DNA of 52,254 nucleotides from contig NZ_BIFH01000057.1 of assembly GCF_003967355.1 (NCBI RefSeq), positions 1,137 to 53,390 of the forward strand. Direction: 5' to 3'. The notes beneath the pieces are model-generated. The model worked only from the letters and a program-made list of their open reading frames with translations, ran no database searches and was not told the DNA's origin. The translations under genes and the position numbers were made by a program. Shown piece after piece: positions 34,740 through 43,471 of this stretch. Positions within the stretch are counted from its first letter, which is position 1. Every line of letters begins with the position of its first letter. The DNA comes from Embleya hyalina. Its GTDB lineage: Bacteria > Actinomycetota > Actinomycetes > Streptomycetales > Streptomycetaceae.

Positions 34740-35564
34740 GTGGCTTCGATGAGAACGGGTCGAGCGACGCGGGTCCGCCGACGGCTCGCCGTGGTGTTGC
34801 CGGTCGTGGTGCCGGTGCTGCTGCTCGCCGGGTGCGAGTCCGCGCCGCCGGCCGGGCCCCGGCTGCTGTTCGCCGACGACTTCACCGGGTCGGCGCTCGC
34901 CGCCGAGCGCTGGGTGACGTGCTACGACTGGAACGTGGCCGGCTGTACCAACGCGGGCAACCACGAGCAGCAGTGGTACCTGCCCGAGCAGGTCCGGGTG
35001 CGGGACGGGCAGGCGATCCTGACCGCCGCGCGCCGGCCCACCACCGGCTCGGACGGCGTGGCCTACCCGTGGGTCTCGGGCATGTTGTCCACCGGGCGGC
35101 CGAATTGGTCGGGCCGACCGAGGTTCACCTTCACCTACGGCCGGGTCGAGGCCGAACTGCGGCTGCCTCGCGAGCCGTTCTCGTTTCCGGCCTTTTGGTT
35201 GATGCCGGCCGCCAAGCGCACCCCTCCCGAACTGGACGTGGTCGAACTGATCGGCCCGGACGGCCTGGCCCGGGCCACGGTGCACTGGACCGGGCCCGAC
35301 GGCCGTCCCGACGAGGAGACGCGCACCTCCCGCGAGCGCGACTGGTCCGGCACGTTCCACCGGTTCACCCTCGACTGGCGGCCGGATCGGGTGACCTGGT
35401 CGATCGACGGCGAGCAGGTGTTCGCCGTGACCGACCGGGCGCGTGTCCCGCACGAGCCGATGGAGGTGCTGTTCACCCTCGCGATGGGCTACCCGGAGCC
35501 GGTCCCCGACACGGTGACCGGCGCGGAGATGCGGATCCGGGCGGTGCGGGTCTGGGAGCGCTGA
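34740..35564 (+). CDS. Secreted GH16 beta-glucanase-like lipoprotein
   Basis: This 274-residue exported protein has an Arg-rich n-region, a hydrophobic core (VVLPVVVPVLLL) and the lipobox LLAGC, so the mature protein is anchored by Cys. The GH16 catalytic signature ELDVVE (E-[ILV]-D-x-x-E) is intact at about residue 160, with nucleophile and acid/base glutamates. Flanking conserved Trp/Asn segments (YDWNVAGCTNAGNHEQQWY, FPAFWLMPA) fit an endo-beta-1,3- or 1,3-1,4-glucanase fold. GTG 34740 is used because GGAG (34731-34734) is 5 nt upstream; ATG 34749 is the alternative. In a synthesis cluster such an enzyme typically trims or releases the chain. Confidence 0.88.
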   Translation: MASMRTGRATRVRRRLAVVLPVVVPVLLLAGCESAPPAGPRLLFADDFTGSALAAERWVTCYDWNVAGCTNAGNHEQQWYLPEQVRVRDGQAILTAARRPTTGSDGVAYPWVSGMLSTGRPNWSGRPRFTFTYGRVEAELRLPREPFSFPAFWLMPAAKRTPPELDVVELIGPDGLARATVHWTGPDGRPDEETRTSRERDWSGTFHRFTLDWRPDRVTWSIDGEQVFAVTDRARVPHEPMEVLFTLAMGYPEPVPDTVTGAEMRIRAVRVWER

Positions 35565-35598
35565 ACCCGCGCGCGCCGGCCTCGGTCGGACGATCACC

Positions 35599-36438
35599 TC
35601 AACCGGCCCGGCCGGCCACCGCGTCGGAGTGCTCGTGCCAGGGAGCGGGCCGGCCGCGCCGGCGGGCCCGGATCCGGCGCCAGGCCCGCCAGCCGAGCGT
35701 GGGCAGCCCGTCCCGAAACGGGGCGACCCGGGAGCCGACACCGGCCAGCCAGGCGTCCAGGCGGTCGAGGCCGGTGTCCGCGCGCACCATCAGCCGGGAG
35801 ATCCGCCACGGATCGTCCTCGCGCGAGCTGTGCGCGTCGCGCACCGCCATCGCGGTACGAAAGCCCGCGTGCCGCACCGCGGCCCGCACGGCGGCGTCGT
35901 TGTAGCCGAACGGGTAGGCGAACGAGGTGACCGGGCGCTCCAGTTCGGCCTCCAGGCGCTGCCGCGAGCAGGCGATCTCGCGGTGCATCGACGCGAGCGG
36001 GAGGGTGTCGAGTTCGCGGTGCGTGCAGCCGTGCGCGCCGATGGTCAGGCCCGGCGTGTCGGCGATCCGGCGCAGTTCGCGCCAGGTGAGCATGGCGGCC
36101 GGCGGCAGTACCGGGCTCGGCGTGGGCCACAGCGCGTCGGTGGTGACGTAGAGCGTCACGGGCAGGTCGCGCTCGACCAGTTGCGGCAGCGCGTACCGGG
36201 CGAAGTCGGCGTAGCCGTCGTCGAAGGTGATCAGCACGCTCTCCCGGGGCAGGTCGCGACCCCCGTGCAGGGCCTCGGTGAACCGGTCCAGGCCGATCGG
36301 GACCCGGCCGCTCGCCGACACCCGGTCCAGGTGTCGGCCGAACTCGGCCGGGGTGACGGTGAACGGCGCGATCCACGGCGGCGGGTCGTCCCGTACCGCG
36401 TGGTAGAGCAGGACCGGTACCGCGGCCTCGGATCTCAT
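35599..36438 (-). CDS. Polysaccharide deacetylase (NodB-type)
   Basis: This is the last gene of the six-gene glycan operon, 279 residues. Motif 1 is LITFDDGYADF (catalytic base and metal Asp) and motif 2 is GAHGCTHRELD (H-x3-H zinc ligands). SFAYPFGYND matches motif 3. The N-terminal VPVLLYHAVRDDPPPW is typical of the PgaB/IcaB-like subgroup that de-N-acetylates exopolysaccharide. No signal peptide is seen. The start ATG 36438 overlaps the stop of the small membrane protein gene by 4 nt. It suggests that the polymer contains N-acetyl hexosamine, from which acetyl is removed. Confidence 0.92.
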   Translation of the reverse strand: MRSEAAVPVLLYHAVRDDPPPWIAPFTVTPAEFGRHLDRVSASGRVPIGLDRFTEALHGGRDLPRESVLITFDDGYADFARYALPQLVERDLPVTLYVTTDALWPTPSPVLPPAAMLTWRELRRIADTPGLTIGAHGCTHRELDTLPLASMHREIACSRQRLEAELERPVTSFAYPFGYNDAAVRAAVRHAGFRTAMAVRDAHSSREDDPWRISRLMVRADTGLDRLDAWLAGVGSRVAPFRDGLPTLGWRAWRRIRARRRGRPAPWHEHSDAVAGRAG

Positions 36439-36779
36439 CGAAGCTCCTCTCGGGAGGTGCGCGCACGCACGACGGTGCGGATCAGCACCGCGATGGTGGT
36501 CAGACCGGCGAGGGTGCCGACCACGCGCGGGGCGGAGAAGGCGCCCGCGAGCAGGTATGCCTCGGCGGTCAGCGCGCACGACGCCGCGCTGCCGGCCACC
36601 GAGGTCACCGCCGTGGTCAGGACGCTCGCGCCCTCGCCGGCGAGCGCGTAGCCGGGTCCGACGGCCAGGAAGGCGACCACGACGAGGGCCCGCAGCGGGT
36701 GTTCGGCGGGCAGTTCGAGCGCACCGAACGCCGACCACCCGGCGGCGGCGGGCCAGACGGCCCGGATCGGACCGGTCAT
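36435..36779 (-). CDS. Small membrane protein of the glycan operon
   Basis: This 114-residue protein has three hydrophobic stretches (about 5-20, 28-50 and 60-102) and a basic C-terminus (RTVVRARTSREELR). It has no recognised family. It overlaps both neighbours by 4 nt (ATGA at each end), which shows that it is a real, translated gene. It may be an accessory subunit of the large membrane glycosyltransferase encoded directly upstream. Confidence 0.75.
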   Translation of the reverse strand: MTGPIRAVWPAAAGWSAFGALELPAEHPLRALVVVAFLAVGPGYALAGEGASVLTTAVTSVAGSAASCALTAEAYLLAGAFSAPRVVGTLAGLTTIAVLIRTVVRARTSREELR

Positions 36780-39526
36780 CGTACGGGCCCCGGCCGCGGG
36801 TCGATCCGGTAGATCACCGCGTCCCGGTCGCGCAGCAGCAGGGTGAATCGGGGCGCGATGGACAGCGCGTGGTCGATGCGGCCGAGGGTGCCCGCCGGCA
36901 GCAGTCCGGTCTGCTCGCACTCGGCCCGCTGGCCGGCGGTCAGGAACAGGTAGGCCGTGTCGCCCGGATACTCGTCGGCCAGCGCGCTCAGCCCGGCCAC
37001 CGGATCGCGCACCACCGCCTCGCGCAGCGCGGGCGTCTCCATCGCGAACCAGCGATGTCGCTGTTGTTCGTAGTCGGCGTAGGCGCCGGGGAAGTTGTTG
37101 CTCGCCGCCACGATCAGATCGCCGGGCGCGGACACCCGGGCCAGCCACTGCCGGGCGGCGATCTCGCCGTCGTCGAAGTGGTTCTGGCGCTCCTTGCCGT
37201 AGTAGCCGAACACGAATCCGGTGAGCAGCAGCGCGAACAGCACCGGCAGCAACACCGCGCGCGGGCGCGGGCGGCCCCGGTCGCCGAACAGTGGTGCGAG
37301 CCATCCGGCGATCAGGAACGCGGCGGCGGGCAGCGCGAACAGATAGACCCGGAAGATGATCTCGCCGCCGTACGCACCGGCCGCGAGCAGCGGCAGCGGT
37401 GCCAGCACCAGCGGTATGGCGGGCGAGCGGCGCAGGCGCGGACAGCGGATCGGCGCGACGGCGGTGAGCAGCGCGACGCCCGCGGTCAGCGCCCGGTCCA
37501 CCCGGGCGACCAGCACCTGGCCCGGTTCGGCGCTGCCCAGATTGACCATGCCGGCATGGGCGTTCGACTCGAAGTCGCCGAACTGGGCCCAGGAGGAGCC
37601 GATCTGCTCGAACAGGAAGGGTCGGGCCACGGTCAGGTCCCAGCCGAGCACGGCCACCGCGGTCAGTCCCAGAAGCGGGAGGGCGACCGGCCGATGGACG
37701 CGCGAGCAGGCCAGTGCGCCCAGCGCGACGACGAGCATCGGCGGAGTGAGCTGATGCGCCGTCACCACGGCGAGCACCAGCGGCGCGCACAGTCCGACGG
37801 TGGCGAGCGGGCGCCGGTCGCGATCCAGGACCAGCGCCAGGATGGTCACGTACAGGACGAACGCGAAGGTCTGCGGGGCGAAGTAGTCCTGGCCGACCCA
37901 GGCGGTGGCGAAGTAGATCCACACCGCCGCCCAGACGATCCGCCGGTCGCGGGTGAGCGTGCGGTAGAGCAGGACCAGGGGGCCGATCAGCAGCAGGTCG
38001 AAGGCGAGCGGCGACCAGGTCGCCATGGTCAGCGCGTCGGGCGCGCCGGACGCCCGAACGGCCGTGGCCGCGGCGGAGAAGAACCCGGGCCACTGGTGGT
38101 AGGGCGCCAATTCGCCCGCGTCCGGAAGGGTTCGGCCGGTGCGCAGGAACTGGTCCACCACCTCGACGTGTTTCCAGGCCCACGCGTAGCGCAGATGCTC
38201 GTAGAGCACCGCCGGCGTGGCGTGCAGCATGGTCACCAGGGCGCCGGTGTACAGCGCGTGGCGCCGGGACCGGGCGGTGCGGTCGAGCAGGCTCACCGCG
38301 AAGCCGAGGGTGAGCACGGCCAACGCGCACCAGTACAGGGCGGGCAGCACGTCGAGCAGCCCGAGTCCGCCCATCCGGTCCACCGCGACCGGCATCCGCA
38401 TCGCCAGGATCCACAGCACCACGGCGACCGGCAGGGCGAGCAGGCCGAACGCGCGGAACCCGAGCGCGGCGGGGGTGGGCAGCGGGTCCCGGCCCAGACC
38501 GCGCGCCCGACCCGCGGCGTAGCCGAGCGCGGTGGTGAGCACGCCCAGGACCAGCGCGGGGATGGTGGCCGTGGGCGGGCGCGGCTCCGGGGCGAACGGG
38601 CGCACCAGGGCGCGCGGGATGGTCGAGGCCAGGTAGGAGCGTTCGGAGGCGAGCGCGCGGTCGGTGCCGGCGTGCCTGCCGACCGCCGCCTTGGACAGGC
38701 CCTCGGCCCAGCAGCGGGCCCGGAAGTAGCGCCAGGTGGTGCGCGCGGCGGGCACGCGGTGGCGGACCACGGCGGCCGGTTCGTACCCGAGCACGCCCCC
38801 TCGGTGTCGGGCCGCGGCGCGCAGGCACAGCTCGGTCTCCTCGCCGCCGAGCGGGCGGGTGCCGACGCGGCCCAGGTCGGTGCGGAAGCCGCCGACGTCG
38901 AGCAGCACGCCGCGCCGGAAGGACATGTTGGCGCCGATCAGGTTCCGTACCGGCGCGGCCTGTTCGGGCATGCCCCGGTAGGTGCAGCCGACCACCCAGT
39001 CGAATTCGGCGGGGAACCAGGTCGGGCGGTCGGTGTCCCAGTTCGGCCGGATCCGGCCGCCGACGCCGAGCACGTTCGGGTCGGCGTAGCCGTCGAGCAG
39101 GCGCATGGTCCAGTCGGGTTCGGCGACGGCGTCGTCGTCGAGGAAGGCCACGATGTCGCCCCGCGCGCCCTCGACGCCGGTGTTGCGGGCGCCGGAGAGG
39201 CCGCGTCGGCCGCGGTTGCGCAGCACGGTGACGTCGGGGAACACGGCGCGCGCCCGGGCGGCGAGTTCGTGGCAGTGATCGGCGACCAGGATGACCTCGG
39301 CGGGCGGTTCGTCCTGGGCCCGGAGCGAGCCGAGCGCGGCGGTGAGGTCGTCCCAGCGGTCCATGGTGTAGGCGCAGACCACCACGGTCAGGGTGGGGCG
39401 GGGCGGGGTGCGCGCGACGGCGGGGCCGGCGCCGCGGGCGCGGACGAGGGCGCGCGCGGCGGCGGCCCGCTCGGCGCGGATGGCCACCCAGGCCAGGCGC
39501 CTGGTGCGCGGTGGGGTCTCCGTCAT
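36776..39526 (-). CDS. GT2 glycosyltransferase fused to a polytopic membrane enzyme
   Basis: This 916-residue bifunctional protein opens with a family 2 glycosyltransferase domain at about residues 40-300: LTVVVCAYTMDRWDDL, the DxD region AFLDDDAVAEPDW, GANMSFRRGV and the acceptor-site GGEETELCLRAA. From about 330 onward it is polytopic, with a dozen or more hydrophobic helices (FRAFGLLALPVAVVLWILAM, FVLYVTILALVLDRDRRPLA and others) and a C-terminal soluble domain (LIVAASNNFPGAYADYEQQ). The second half resembles polyprenyl-linked GT-C enzymes in layout only; no exact family is claimed. The frame runs without interruption from ATG 39526, which overlaps the flippase stop. Confidence 0.85.
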   Translation of the reverse strand: MTETPPRTRRLAWVAIRAERAAAARALVRARGAGPAVARTPPRPTLTVVVCAYTMDRWDDLTAALGSLRAQDEPPAEVILVADHCHELAARARAVFPDVTVLRNRGRRGLSGARNTGVEGARGDIVAFLDDDAVAEPDWTMRLLDGYADPNVLGVGGRIRPNWDTDRPTWFPAEFDWVVGCTYRGMPEQAAPVRNLIGANMSFRRGVLLDVGGFRTDLGRVGTRPLGGEETELCLRAAARHRGGVLGYEPAAVVRHRVPAARTTWRYFRARCWAEGLSKAAVGRHAGTDRALASERSYLASTIPRALVRPFAPEPRPPTATIPALVLGVLTTALGYAAGRARGLGRDPLPTPAALGFRAFGLLALPVAVVLWILAMRMPVAVDRMGGLGLLDVLPALYWCALAVLTLGFAVSLLDRTARSRRHALYTGALVTMLHATPAVLYEHLRYAWAWKHVEVVDQFLRTGRTLPDAGELAPYHQWPGFFSAAATAVRASGAPDALTMATWSPLAFDLLLIGPLVLLYRTLTRDRRIVWAAVWIYFATAWVGQDYFAPQTFAFVLYVTILALVLDRDRRPLATVGLCAPLVLAVVTAHQLTPPMLVVALGALACSRVHRPVALPLLGLTAVAVLGWDLTVARPFLFEQIGSSWAQFGDFESNAHAGMVNLGSAEPGQVLVARVDRALTAGVALLTAVAPIRCPRLRRSPAIPLVLAPLPLLAAGAYGGEIIFRVYLFALPAAAFLIAGWLAPLFGDRGRPRPRAVLLPVLFALLLTGFVFGYYGKERQNHFDDGEIAARQWLARVSAPGDLIVAASNNFPGAYADYEQQRHRWFAMETPALREAVVRDPVAGLSALADEYPGDTAYLFLTAGQRAECEQTGLLPAGTLGRIDHALSIAPRFTLLLRDRDAVIYRIDPRPGPVR

Positions 39527-40905
39527 GCGGGCCTCCCGGAAACGGTGGGGAGCCAGATCCGGCGGGCCGCGAGCAGCGCGAGCGCGGTCGCGGTCTGGGC
39601 GCCGAGCCAGGCGATGCCGGCGCCGATCAGGCCGAAAACGGGCAACAGGGCGACGGTCAGGGTCAGTACGGTCGCCGCGAGGCCGGCCTGGATGGCGACC
39701 ACGACGCGCATCCGGCGCAACACCCGGCAGGCGTTGATCGCGGTCGCGACCACCAGGTGCGGCAGCGCGGACAGGGCGAGGAGTCGCAACAGCGCGGCGC
39801 CGTCGCGGGCGTAGCCGGGGCCGAACACGCGCAGCACCAGCGGCGCGCCCAGGACGAGGGGGCCGATCGCGAGCAGGAGCAGCGCTCCGGTGTGGCGCAA
39901 CACCCGCCGGCATCCGGCGGCGAGCCCGGCGGTGCCGCCCGCGGCCTCGACGAGCAGCGACGCCCCCATGTTGAGCCCGACCAGGTAGAGGGTGTTCGCC
40001 ACCACCCAGGCCAGCGAGAAGTAGGCGCTCTCCCGGGCGCCGACCCGCTCCAGCACGATGATCGGCGGCACGGTGGTCGCGGCCAGCCAGCACAGCGTGC
40101 CGAGGTAGTCCGCGCCGGCGTACCGCACGAGCCCGGGGCCGGGCCGAAATCGCGGCCCGGGGTGGGGGGTTCGGGGCCGGGCCGGCCGGCGCGGACCGTC
40201 GCCCTCGGCCGGCCCCGGGGGGACGCGTGGGTCGGGGTCGGGGGCGATGCCCGCCGCCCGCGCGGGCCCGCGGGCGGGCGGCAGTCGCGCGAACAGCCGG
40301 GTCTCGACGACCAGCAGGGTCGACACCAGGGCCAGCGTCCAGGACATCAGGATGCCGAGCGTGGGCGAGACCGCGGCCAACGCGGCGACCAGGACCAGCT
40401 TGGCGACCGCGAAACCGCTGTTCTTGCCCACCACCAGGCCGGGTCGCCGCAGGCCGGTGAGCGCGCCGTCCTGGAGCGCGAACAGCGCGTAGGCCACCGT
40501 GGTGGCCACGAAGCAGCAGCCGGCCGCCGGTTCGCGCAGGAAGCCCAGGCCGGGCGCGCACAGCGGGATCAGCGCGAGGAAGCCGAGGACGGCCACCAGG
40601 GTCGCGCCGAACGCGGCGGTGTACGCGGTGCGGATCAGCCCGCGCCGATCCGCGCCCGGCTGTGGCAGGAAGCGCACGAGCACGTTGGCCAGGCCGAGTT
40701 GGCCGAGCCCGGAGAGCAGCATCATCGCGGACACCGCCGCGTAGGTGCGCCCCACCGTCGCGTCCCCGTACCAGCGGGTGGCGAGCGCCCAGTAGCCCGC
40801 GCCGAACGCCGAGGTCACCAGCGAACCCGCGGTCAGCACATGCCCGTTGCGCAGCAGCGGGTCCACCCGGGGTCGGGCCGACCGGCGCGGCCCGGCCTGG
40901 ATCAC
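39523..40905 (-). CDS. Wzx-type polysaccharide flippase
   Basis: This 460-residue membrane protein of the MOP (Wzx/MATE-like) exporter superfamily has about twelve helices in two bundles, for example GHVLTAGSLVTSAFGAGYW, TYAAVSAMMLLSGLGQLGL and VLTLTVALLPVFGLIGAGIA. A Pro/Arg-rich cytoplasmic loop at about 225-275 (RVPPGPAEGDGPRRPARP) is unusually long. It is expected to carry lipid-linked oligosaccharide across the membrane. It starts at GTG 40905 in a 4-nt GTGA overlap with the GT2 gene upstream. Confidence 0.87.
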   Translation of the reverse strand: MIQAGPRRSARPRVDPLLRNGHVLTAGSLVTSAFGAGYWALATRWYGDATVGRTYAAVSAMMLLSGLGQLGLANVLVRFLPQPGADRRGLIRTAYTAAFGATLVAVLGFLALIPLCAPGLGFLREPAAGCCFVATTVAYALFALQDGALTGLRRPGLVVGKNSGFAVAKLVLVAALAAVSPTLGILMSWTLALVSTLLVVETRLFARLPPARGPARAAGIAPDPDPRVPPGPAEGDGPRRPARPRTPHPGPRFRPGPGLVRYAGADYLGTLCWLAATTVPPIIVLERVGARESAYFSLAWVVANTLYLVGLNMGASLLVEAAGGTAGLAAGCRRVLRHTGALLLLAIGPLVLGAPLVLRVFGPGYARDGAALLRLLALSALPHLVVATAINACRVLRRMRVVVAIQAGLAATVLTLTVALLPVFGLIGAGIAWLGAQTATALALLAARRIWLPTVSGRPA

Positions 40906-42380
40906 CGGCCGGACTCCGCCTGCTCCCAGGGCGCGCGCACGCCGTGCATCCGCACCCGCGAGCGCAGGTACGCGAGCGGACCGGCGGCCAGCGCGCGGCG
41001 CGCCGGCGTGGCCAGTCGGGCGGGCCAGGGGATGTCGGGCCGCCCGGGAGCGCGGGTCCGGGCGAGCGCGTACCGGATTCCGTCGGGGGCGCGTCTGGCG
41101 AGCGCGCCGAGGGTGCGCGGCTCGCGCAGCACGGCGGCGGTCAGGTAGGCGCCCAGGCCGGTGCCGTAGCCGCGCACCTGGGCGGCCACCGCGGCCCGGT
41201 CGGCCCGGTGTCGGTGCCAGATCAGCGCGCCGGGTTCGTAGCCGATCCGGTGTCCGCGCACGATGGTGCGGAAGAAGGCGAGCAGGTCGTCGCCGCCGCG
41301 CGCCGGGGTACCGACGCCGGTGGCCGGGTCGAAGCCGCCCATGGCGCGCAGTACGTCGGCTCGGAAGGCCATGTTGGCGCCCGAGCCGAAGCGGCCGGCG
41401 GTGAACGGGAACAGCGGGTCGGCGGGCGGCGTCCGGGGGTCGTACAGGATCGGCTCGAAACCCTTGGCCAAGCCCGCGTGGTGATGGAGCATCAGTTGCG
41501 CGGGGGTGCGCAGTTCGGCGGGCAGGATCAGGCCGGTGACGCACGCGGGCCAGCCCGCGCGGGCGAAGCCGGCGACCAGGGCCGCGACCCAGCCGGGGTC
41601 GGCCAGGACGTCGTCGTCGGTGAACGCGAGCAACTCGCCGGTGGCCACCGCGATGCCCCGGTTGTGCGCGAGGGCCAGTCCGGGGCGCGGCTCGCGCACG
41701 TAGCGCACGAGGCCGGCGCAACCACCGCGGACCACGCTCGCGGTGCGGTTGGTGGTGGGGGCGTTGTCCACCACGATCAGTTCGATGTCGGGGTAGGTCT
41801 GCCACAGCAGGGTGCGCAGGCACGCGGCGAGCAGTTCGGGCCGCTCGCGGGTGGCCACGATCACGCTGACCCGGGGCGTGCCGCGCGGGGCGGGCGGCCC
41901 GGGCGGCCCGGGGGCGTGGTCGGGCGCGGCGGGGGTGCCGAAGCGGGCCGTCGCGCAGGCGATCAGCGGTTCCGGGCCGGGTGCGCGCAGTTCGAGGTCG
42001 AGCAGGCCGACGGGGGTGCCTGCGTGCCGGACCAGGGCGAGCACGGCGCCGGCGGGGCAGTCGGCCGGGGTGCCGTCGGGGGTGCTCAACCTCGGCCCGG
42101 CGTCGGCGACGAGGTCGAGGACCCGGACGTGCACGAGGTCGGGGGGCGGGCCGGGTGGGGCGGCGGCGGGCGCGGCCGACTCGGCGGGTGACGCGGGCCG
42201 TTCGTCCGCGGGCGTGGCGGCGGTCGGCGTGGCGGCGGTCGGCGCGGCCGGGCGCGGGATGGCGATCGGGGTGGGCGTGGCCGGTGGGTGCGGGCCGGGC
42301 GGCGGGGCGGCGGGTTCGGCCGGGCGCTGCCTGGGGATCAGCGGCCTCGGGTCGGGTTCGGGATCTCGGCGGGGCGTCAA
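40902..42380 (-). CDS. GT2 glycosyltransferase with an N-terminal extension
   Basis: This 492-residue protein has a Pro/Ala-rich, probably disordered stretch at about 1-85. A small beta-rich module follows (HVRVLDLVADAGPRL...VRHAGTPVGLLDLEL, about 90-165), and then a GT2 domain (VSVIVATRERPELLAACL, DxD in FTDDDVLADPGW, GANMAFRADVL, RGGDDLLAFF). It starts at TTG 42380 with GGAGG about 5 bp upstream, overlapping the stop of the first operon gene as TTGA. It is probably a membrane-associated sugar transferase for lipid-linked repeat units. Confidence 0.85.
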   Translation of the reverse strand: MTPRRDPEPDPRPLIPRQRPAEPAAPPPGPHPPATPTPIAIPRPAAPTAATPTAATPADERPASPAESAAPAAAPPGPPPDLVHVRVLDLVADAGPRLSTPDGTPADCPAGAVLALVRHAGTPVGLLDLELRAPGPEPLIACATARFGTPAAPDHAPGPPGPPAPRGTPRVSVIVATRERPELLAACLRTLLWQTYPDIELIVVDNAPTTNRTASVVRGGCAGLVRYVREPRPGLALAHNRGIAVATGELLAFTDDDVLADPGWVAALVAGFARAGWPACVTGLILPAELRTPAQLMLHHHAGLAKGFEPILYDPRTPPADPLFPFTAGRFGSGANMAFRADVLRAMGGFDPATGVGTPARGGDDLLAFFRTIVRGHRIGYEPGALIWHRHRADRAAVAAQVRGYGTGLGAYLTAAVLREPRTLGALARRAPDGIRYALARTRAPGRPDIPWPARLATPARRALAAGPLAYLRSRVRMHGVRAPWEQAESGR

Positions 42381-43186
42381 GCGTCCTCCCCCGCTCGCTT
42401 CGGGCGGGCGCCGGCGTGCTCGCGCAGGACGGTGCGCAGCACCCGGTGTCCGTCGCGGAGCGCGTTGAGGTTGGATCGGCCGCTCCGGCGCGGCAGTTCG
42501 AGACTGGGTACCTCGGCGATCCGCAGTCCGGCGCGCAGGGCCCGGACGATCATCTCGGCCTCGATCTCGAAGCCGGTCGAGCGCAGGTCCAGGTGTTCCA
42601 GGAAGCATCGGCGGAACGCGCAGAACCCGTAGCACAGGTCGGTGAGCCGATATCCGTACAGCCGGCTGACCAGGGCCATCAGCACGTGGTTGCCGAGGCT
42701 GCGGACCGCGGTCAGGTCCAGCGATCCGCCGCCGCCGACGAACCGGGAGCCCTTGACGAAGTCGTAGCCGTTGCCCAGGAAGTGCACGTAGTGCGGGATC
42801 TCGTGCGGCGACATGCTGCCGTCGGCGTCGATGGTGACGATGATGTCGCCGGTGGCGTGCCGGAATCCGGTGCGCAGGGCGCTGCCCTTGCCGGCGCCGG
42901 ATTGCGGGATGACCCGGGCGGCCGGCAGGTAGCGGCGGGTGATCAGCGAGGTGGCGTCGGTGGAGTCCCCGTCGATCAGCAGGACTTCGTCGACGCCGTC
43001 GGGTATCTGTTGGAGCACCCAGGGCAGATTGCGGGCCTCGTTGCGGGCCGGCACGACCAGGGTGACCCGGTCCCGGGCCACCGATTCGGCCGGTGCCTGC
43101 CCCGCTCGTACCGGTGCGCCGGCGGGCGGTTCGTCAATCCGGGGCAATGGGCGTTTCGCGTGCGTCGCGTGCGTCGTGTCGTGCAT
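42377..43186 (-). CDS. GT2 glycosyltransferase (polyprenyl-phosphate sugar synthase-like)
   Basis: This is the first gene of the glycan operon. The 269-residue cytosolic GT2 of the DPM1/GtrB-like group shows VTLVVPARNEARNLPWVL, the DxD motif TIDADGSMSPHEIP and SGAGKGSALRTGF, but no C-terminal membrane helices. Such enzymes charge polyprenyl phosphate with a hexose, which the membrane GT-C-like half of the operon's 916-residue protein could then use. It starts at ATG 43186 after GGGAGGG. The His/Thr-rich leader (HDTTHATHAKR) is not conserved sequence. Two hairpins lie just upstream. Confidence 0.88.
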   Translation of the reverse strand: MHDTTHATHAKRPLPRIDEPPAGAPVRAGQAPAESVARDRVTLVVPARNEARNLPWVLQQIPDGVDEVLLIDGDSTDATSLITRRYLPAARVIPQSGAGKGSALRTGFRHATGDIIVTIDADGSMSPHEIPHYVHFLGNGYDFVKGSRFVGGGGSLDLTAVRSLGNHVLMALVSRLYGYRLTDLCYGFCAFRRCFLEHLDLRSTGFEIEAEMIVRALRAGLRIAEVPSLELPRRSGRSNLNALRDGHRVLRTVLREHAGARPKRAGEDA

Positions 43187-43232
43187 GAACGGCCCCCTCC
43201 CGTCTGCCGCGTGCCCCGGAGAGCACACGGCA

Positions 43233-43292
43233 TCGGGCCGGCGGAACCGGCCCGAGATCGGTGACGCCGGGTGTCGATCGCACGACACCCGG
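43233..43292 (-). terminator. Tandem hairpins after the DUF5685 gene
   Basis: CCGGGTGTCG with CGACACCCGG (43267-43276 and 43283-43292) and TCGGGCCGG with CCGGCCCGA (43233-43241 and 43247-43255) are perfect stems. They lie about 180 bp past the DUF5685 stop and only 47 bp before the glycan operon start. They could end the upstream transcript or sit in the operon's leader. Confidence 0.55.
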
Positions 43293-43471
43293 TCATCGCT
43301 GATCGTGGTTGGGCGGCGAAAGCAGGGTCAATCGGACCGAAGATGCTTTACCAAGACGTTACGGTTGGGTGTTTTTCCCGTCGAATGCCAGTTCGGGGAT
43401 TTTCTCGGCTTTCCGACATCTTGTCGGATACGGCGCGCTCGGCGGGAGCGCCCGCGTGCGTTCGGGCGTGC

